64,000 bases of DNA from Nematostella vectensis (Eukaryota; Cnidaria; Anthozoa; Actiniaria; Edwardsiidae): the NCBI RefSeq assembly GCF_932526225.1, contig NC_064034.1, forward strand, positions 5,752,001 through 5,816,000, read 5' to 3'. Position 1 is the stretch's first letter; each line of letters starts with the position of its first letter. Shown piece after piece: positions 60,103 to 64,000 of this stretch. Both the position numbers and the translations under genes were made by a program. The notes below the pieces were generated by a model. The model saw only the letters and a list, made by a program, of their open reading frames with translations. It was not told where the DNA came from and made no database searches.

Positions 60103-61455
60103 TTACGCAATCATAGGGACTTGTTTAAGCATTCGATCAGAGGCGTCGGTCAAAGTGTCATCGAATACAGCCATTGAACTTCCATGCCTCAAAAACGAGA
60201 TTTCTGAGTCCGACTCTGACATAGCCATGTTATTTTCTGTTTCCCTCATGCTAAGGGTGGACTGGTTGATTATCTTATCATTGGGTGTCAGAATAGTTCC
60301 ACAATGGTTGTACAATGTGAACGTGTCATATTGTATGTCAAGAGAGCCTACCCAATCGTAAACAGAATTCATTTTTGCCTCCATTGGAAAACGTCGAGTG
60401 CAGAGCCCCTGAGAGAGGTGTCTCACTTTGACGGTGAAGAAATCTTCATCGGGCTCTGCAAGAAGTCTGGCCGATCACGCACCACGCACTTTTTTCTTTC
60501 GTCTGAGCCTCACTTTTTCTTCCTCTTTTTTCTGTTCTTTAATGCGGTCTTCATTTAAGCTAGCATGGTATTGTTCCAGCTGCTCCATTCGTAACCTATC
60601 TCTTTGTCCAGAAGTGCCGATCAATCCAGACACAAAACCATTATCTGCTTCTTCTTCCTTCCTATGTAGTGGCTCGCTTTTCACTGAATATTCAACTGAC
60701 AACGAACCACTATCTGCGCCCCCATCTCTCTTGAAGAATGGAGATGCAAATGGCACAACACCATTATCTGCATCAACCTCCATCGTCACTAAAGATTGAT
60801 CTGTCTCTTCATTGCCTGGTTGCAATGAATATAGCATGCTTCGAAGAGAGCCTCCCGGACCTTCGCTTTCGCTCTCTTCCTCATTACTTGTTTCATCAAT
60901 TGTCTTTGTAAGTAAGTAGATCCGCACATCCTTTATTTTATGGGATTCTATGTAGTTAGACAAATTAAAGGGAAGTTCTTTCCCGTTGACTATTAAAGTA
61001 ACGTAAATGATCTAATTCTTGAAATTTCCAAGGCTCATACTCATCCTTGATTCTTTTCCATAAAACGATTGTCCATCATCAAAAAACAAGGATTTGCAAA
61101 GATTCATTCTCTCAAACTTGTTGGCTGAAAGAGGTACATCCACCTTTCGACTCCCTCCTCCTTTCGAAAGGGGCACCAAGACATACGATTGAACATCACT
61201 CCTATGATGTTTCCAGCCAATCTGATCTTCTTTGACTTCTTTATATTTGCTTGCTTTTGTGTAGTAACACTTGTTTTTTTGTTTTCCAAACGTAAAAGCA
61301 TGGAGGAGTCTCCTTTTCTTATCTTTGCTCCCTTCTTTTTCTGGTTTATTGGATGATTCGCAAAACGCTTTCCGATTTAAACGGTCGCCAGCCTTTACTA
61401 ATCCCATAGAACGTAGCATCTCGTCATCTGCATTACAAACTGCAAGCACATCCAT
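60103..61455 (-). pseudogene. Decayed ORF of a transposon-associated protein (SAM-like plus ubiquitin-like regions)
   Basis: Three open segments (61455-61012, 60963-60475, 60426-60103) lie in one and the same reading frame, split by a single TAG and a single TGA with about 16 codons between segments, and no splice sites at the breaks. Together they make about 450 codons. The first begins MDVLAVCNADDEMLRSMGLV then AGDRLNRKAFC, a SAM-like helical motif. The middle has an acidic region and a basic tract (RLRRKKKVRGA). The third, just past the TGA, reads TVKVRHLSQGLCTRRFP and VYDWVGSL, a ubiquitin-like fold seen in HECT-ligase-like multi-copy genes of fish and cnidarians. No HECT domain is present. 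It is therefore probably an inactive copy within the inverted-repeat element. Confidence 0.55.
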
Positions 61456-64000
61456 CTAAAAAAGTAAATGAAAACCAAATAAATCTTCTCATCAAGATAA
61501 AAATGGCCAATATGTCTTTGCAGATGAACAGTCATTTAAATGGTTACAGACTAGAGAGCAAGTCAAGACTTGTTTGCAAAAGATGGCATATTTAAAAGTG
61601 TGCTAGTGTGGCTACATTTTCTCTCACCCTAAATTCCACCAAATTTGCAACACAGGTACTAGACATCACTATCTTCAGTACTACACTAGAAAACACTAAC
61701 GACTAGAAAACACTAACGACCCTCTTTTTAGTCTATTCCTTATTCGGATTAGTAGTTAAAACGAAATCAGGCGTTATGAAATACCATTTCCTTATTCGAG
61801 AAACGTTTAGAAACCACTAACGACCCTCTTTTTAGTCTATTCCTTATTCGGATAAGTAGTTAAAACGAAATCAGGCGTTATGAAATACCATTTCCTTATT
61901 AAAGAAATGTTTAGAAAATATAAAAGAACCCTCTTTTTAGTCTATTCCTTATTCGGATAAGTAGTTAAAACGAAATCAGGCGTTAGGAAATACCATTTCC
62001 TTATTCGAGGAATGTTTAGAAAACACAAACGACCCTCTTTTTAGGGAGTTATGAAATACCATTTCCTTTTTCGACAACTCTTTCGAAAGAAATCGTTAAA
62101 GCGAAATCGGGCGATATTAAAATGTCATTTCCTTTATTGGGAAATGATGAGCAAACACTGACAATCCTCTTCATAATCTATTCCTTATTCGGATATGTCG
62201 TAAAACGAAATCGGACGTTGGGAGATTCCATTTCCTTATTCGCGAAAACTAACTTGAACAAGGAACAGTTCCCTATTGGTGTCTCTGCACTAATCTATTT
62301 GTTTTGTCAGAGCCTTATCTAGTAGCAAAGGTGTTAATTGACAACAAGCACTATCTGTCAAATTGTAGCTTTGTTAGCAAGGTCAAATTCCTTCTACACG
62401 CGTATCTAGTCAAGTTAAGCGTGAATATTTCTTCTCTAAATATATTAATGCGTTTGAAAGAAAGCCCAATATACAAATACATTTATTAGATGAGAGGTAG
62501 ATTTCCTCTCTTTTCCTAGATTCATTAGTGAAAGCGATTGCAAGAATTGTATAATTTGACTTTTGTAGCAGATAGAGCAGCAGAGCACGTGAAAGCAACC
62601 AGAATTACCCGACGAAAATGCTGTTGGACTTGTTCTGAATAAACTGTAATGCCTAAATACCGTTTCAACTCGAATTAAAAGGTATCATGTAAGTTATACC
62701 CCCCCCCCCCCCCCCCGGATTTGAATAAGGAACTTAGCGAATAAGGAAACAGACGAAAAAGGAACTGCGAATAAGGAACCAACTTCACGCTTGTTAGCAA
62801 AGGATCCAAATGACTATTCTGCTGTACCCCATCCGTCTCAGATTATCGGGGAAATAACAGCAAATGTGACTAATACTAAGAGGAAACTCATTTACAAATA
62901 ACATTGTCTCCATTTGTGCGACATAAGTTTATGTCGCAGCCATTCGAGTCTGTATATTTCACTGTCTTTAAGCAAAGCAAACAGAGAATGAATTACATCA
63001 ACGTGTAAAAGAGAGACAAAGTGGGTTCTGCTAGAAGGGCATTATTTCTTGGTTTTCCTCACCTTTTCCAAAGAATCCATGCTGCTATCGACAATTTTAA
63101 CCCTCCTCTTCTCGCTCAAGGGTCCTTCTCACGTGCAGCGGTAGAACCCAGGTAGGTACTTCATGTATGGTGAATTATTGTGTCACTGGATGTACATTGG
63201 AAAGAAAGGCCATACTAAAAAAAGATAAAACTCACGAAAAAAAAAATGAAACTCACGAAAAAAAAAAAATTAAAACTCAATTGCAGTAGGTTTTTTAAAT
63301 GTCCCTTACCGGGCTCCGTAGGTCTGGGAGTTGCACGATTGACTGGATGGATTGTGACACCACAGGGTAACCGCGCGATGACCACAAAACCAAGTCGCAT
63401 AGCTATACTATATTTCTATACCTATGGAGCTCCGCGCGCGGCCTGCGGCCGCGCTCGCTCCGCTATAAACGTTTTTATAATGTTTTTATTAGACGACTAA
63501 AATGAAAGTCACAAAATGTATTTAAACCCAAGATTTCTGAAAATAACCAAAATGCCATTTTTGGAACTTTAAAGGTTATAACCACCTTTAACCGGGAGTT
63601 TTGCACTTCTTCTAGCAAAAGACACCAATTTTATTGCATAGAGTTGTAGTTTGAAATAGCCTTTATAAGATATAAGCTATGAAGCCAAGATAAAATCGGA
63701 TTTTATCACCGACTAATATGATTTATTAAAATTGTCGCCATTTTGAGCAAAGGAAAAAGATACATTCTGTCTACAACTAAAATATTCATGAAATCCATTT
63801 GATATTTTTAAGTAGTTTTTAAACCTGATTTTCTACACTCTGATCAAACCAGCTTAAGGTAATTCCCTTGAAATAGTTCTACAACCCAGATTTTTTTAAG
63901 CTTGGAATAAACAATATTGAAGTTAGGGGCTTTCAAAAAATGTTATAAAAAATTGGGGTAACCGACCTCGTTTCCACAACAGAGGGGCGTACTTTTGACG
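61456..64000. other. Right part of the element and 3' flank; no gene seen
   Basis: Contains the tandem repeats at 61701-62250, a C homopolymer near 62698, the right terminal repeat ending at 63320, and a diverged repeat at 63655-63770. The ORFs here are short and uninformative. Confidence 0.55.
61701..62250. repeat. Tandem repeat, unit about 110 bp, nearly five copies
   Basis: The unit is cgaccctctttttagtctat tccttattcggataagtagt taaaacgaaatcaggcgtta tgaaataccatttccttatt, with copies starting near 61718, 61820, 61928, 62030 (shortened) and 62164. The motif gaataagga recurs past the C tract near 62722-62790. Confidence 0.9.

Larger units (their letters stand above)
59961..63320. mobile_element. 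DNA-transposon-like element, 3.36 kb, with terminal inverted repeats
   Basis: The left end tacggagcccgggaagggac followed by atttgaaaaatctactgcaatt and the right end aattgcagtaggttttttaaatgtcccttaccgggctccgta are inverted copies over about 42 bp, and flanking TA is present at both ends. Inside are a minus-strand decayed ORF (60103-61455), the tandem repeats at 61701-62250 and C-tract DNA. No transposase is recognisable, so the element is non-autonomous or captured the ORF. Confidence 0.7.

Noticed and set aside
60428..60799. + strand ORF of 123 codons
   Set aside because: Low-complexity Ser-rich shadow of the minus-strand element ORF.
1..64000. CRISPR arrays, bacterial operons or ribosome binding sites
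   Set aside because: The window has spliced genes and animal-type domains throughout; the tandem repeats lack CRISPR-like unique spacers.

Overview
This is a eukaryotic, metazoan window: AT-rich, with split genes whose GT-AG introns I could phase by hand, short interspersed inverted-repeat elements, and secreted or membrane protein architectures typical of cnidarians (PAN plus fibrinogen-like, Ly6/uPAR plus mucin stalk, very long ankyrin arrays). A sea anemone such as Nematostella is the most likely source. That assignment is inference from gene style, not a database match. Layout by position: 4.8-8.1 kb (+) acid sphingomyelinase-like metallophosphoesterase, six exons, complete. 9.7-10.9 kb (-) single-exon rhodopsin-class GPCR. 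14.6-18.3 kb (+) protein with 26 ankyrin repeats whose first exon is missing. 19.3-22.05 kb (-) secreted PAN plus fibrinogen-like protein, complete over four exons including a 6-nt coding start exon. 27.5-33.1 kb (+) transmembrane cholinesterase/neuroligin-family carboxylesterase, eight exons, complete. 34.8-38.9 kb (-) two tandem Ly6/uPAR-domain genes with Thr-rich stalks. 41.4-43.2 kb (-) secreted Cys-rich protein, four exons, complete, ending inside a 1.15-kb minisatellite. 45.7-54.2 kb (-) one large gene that reads, exon by exon, as PA14, three FN3 domains, then a glutamate-receptor-like channel with a potassium-channel filter (TVGYGD). A frameshifted RING/B-box (TRIM-like) pseudogene lies inside one of its introns on the other strand. 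60.0-63.3 kb is a terminal-inverted-repeat element carrying a decayed ORF with SAM-like and ubiquitin-like stretches. The rest is intergenic DNA rich in MITE-like elements, foldbacks and tandem repeats. The most exciting locus is 45.7-54.2 kb: an extracellular recognition module (PA14 plus FN3) joined to a predicted K+-selective ligand-gated pore. The FN3-to-channel junctions all agree in phase and every junction inside the channel agrees, so the fusion is well supported. The PA14-to-FN3 link has one unresolved join. Most genes here are cell-surface or secreted, but I see no evidence that they form one pathway.
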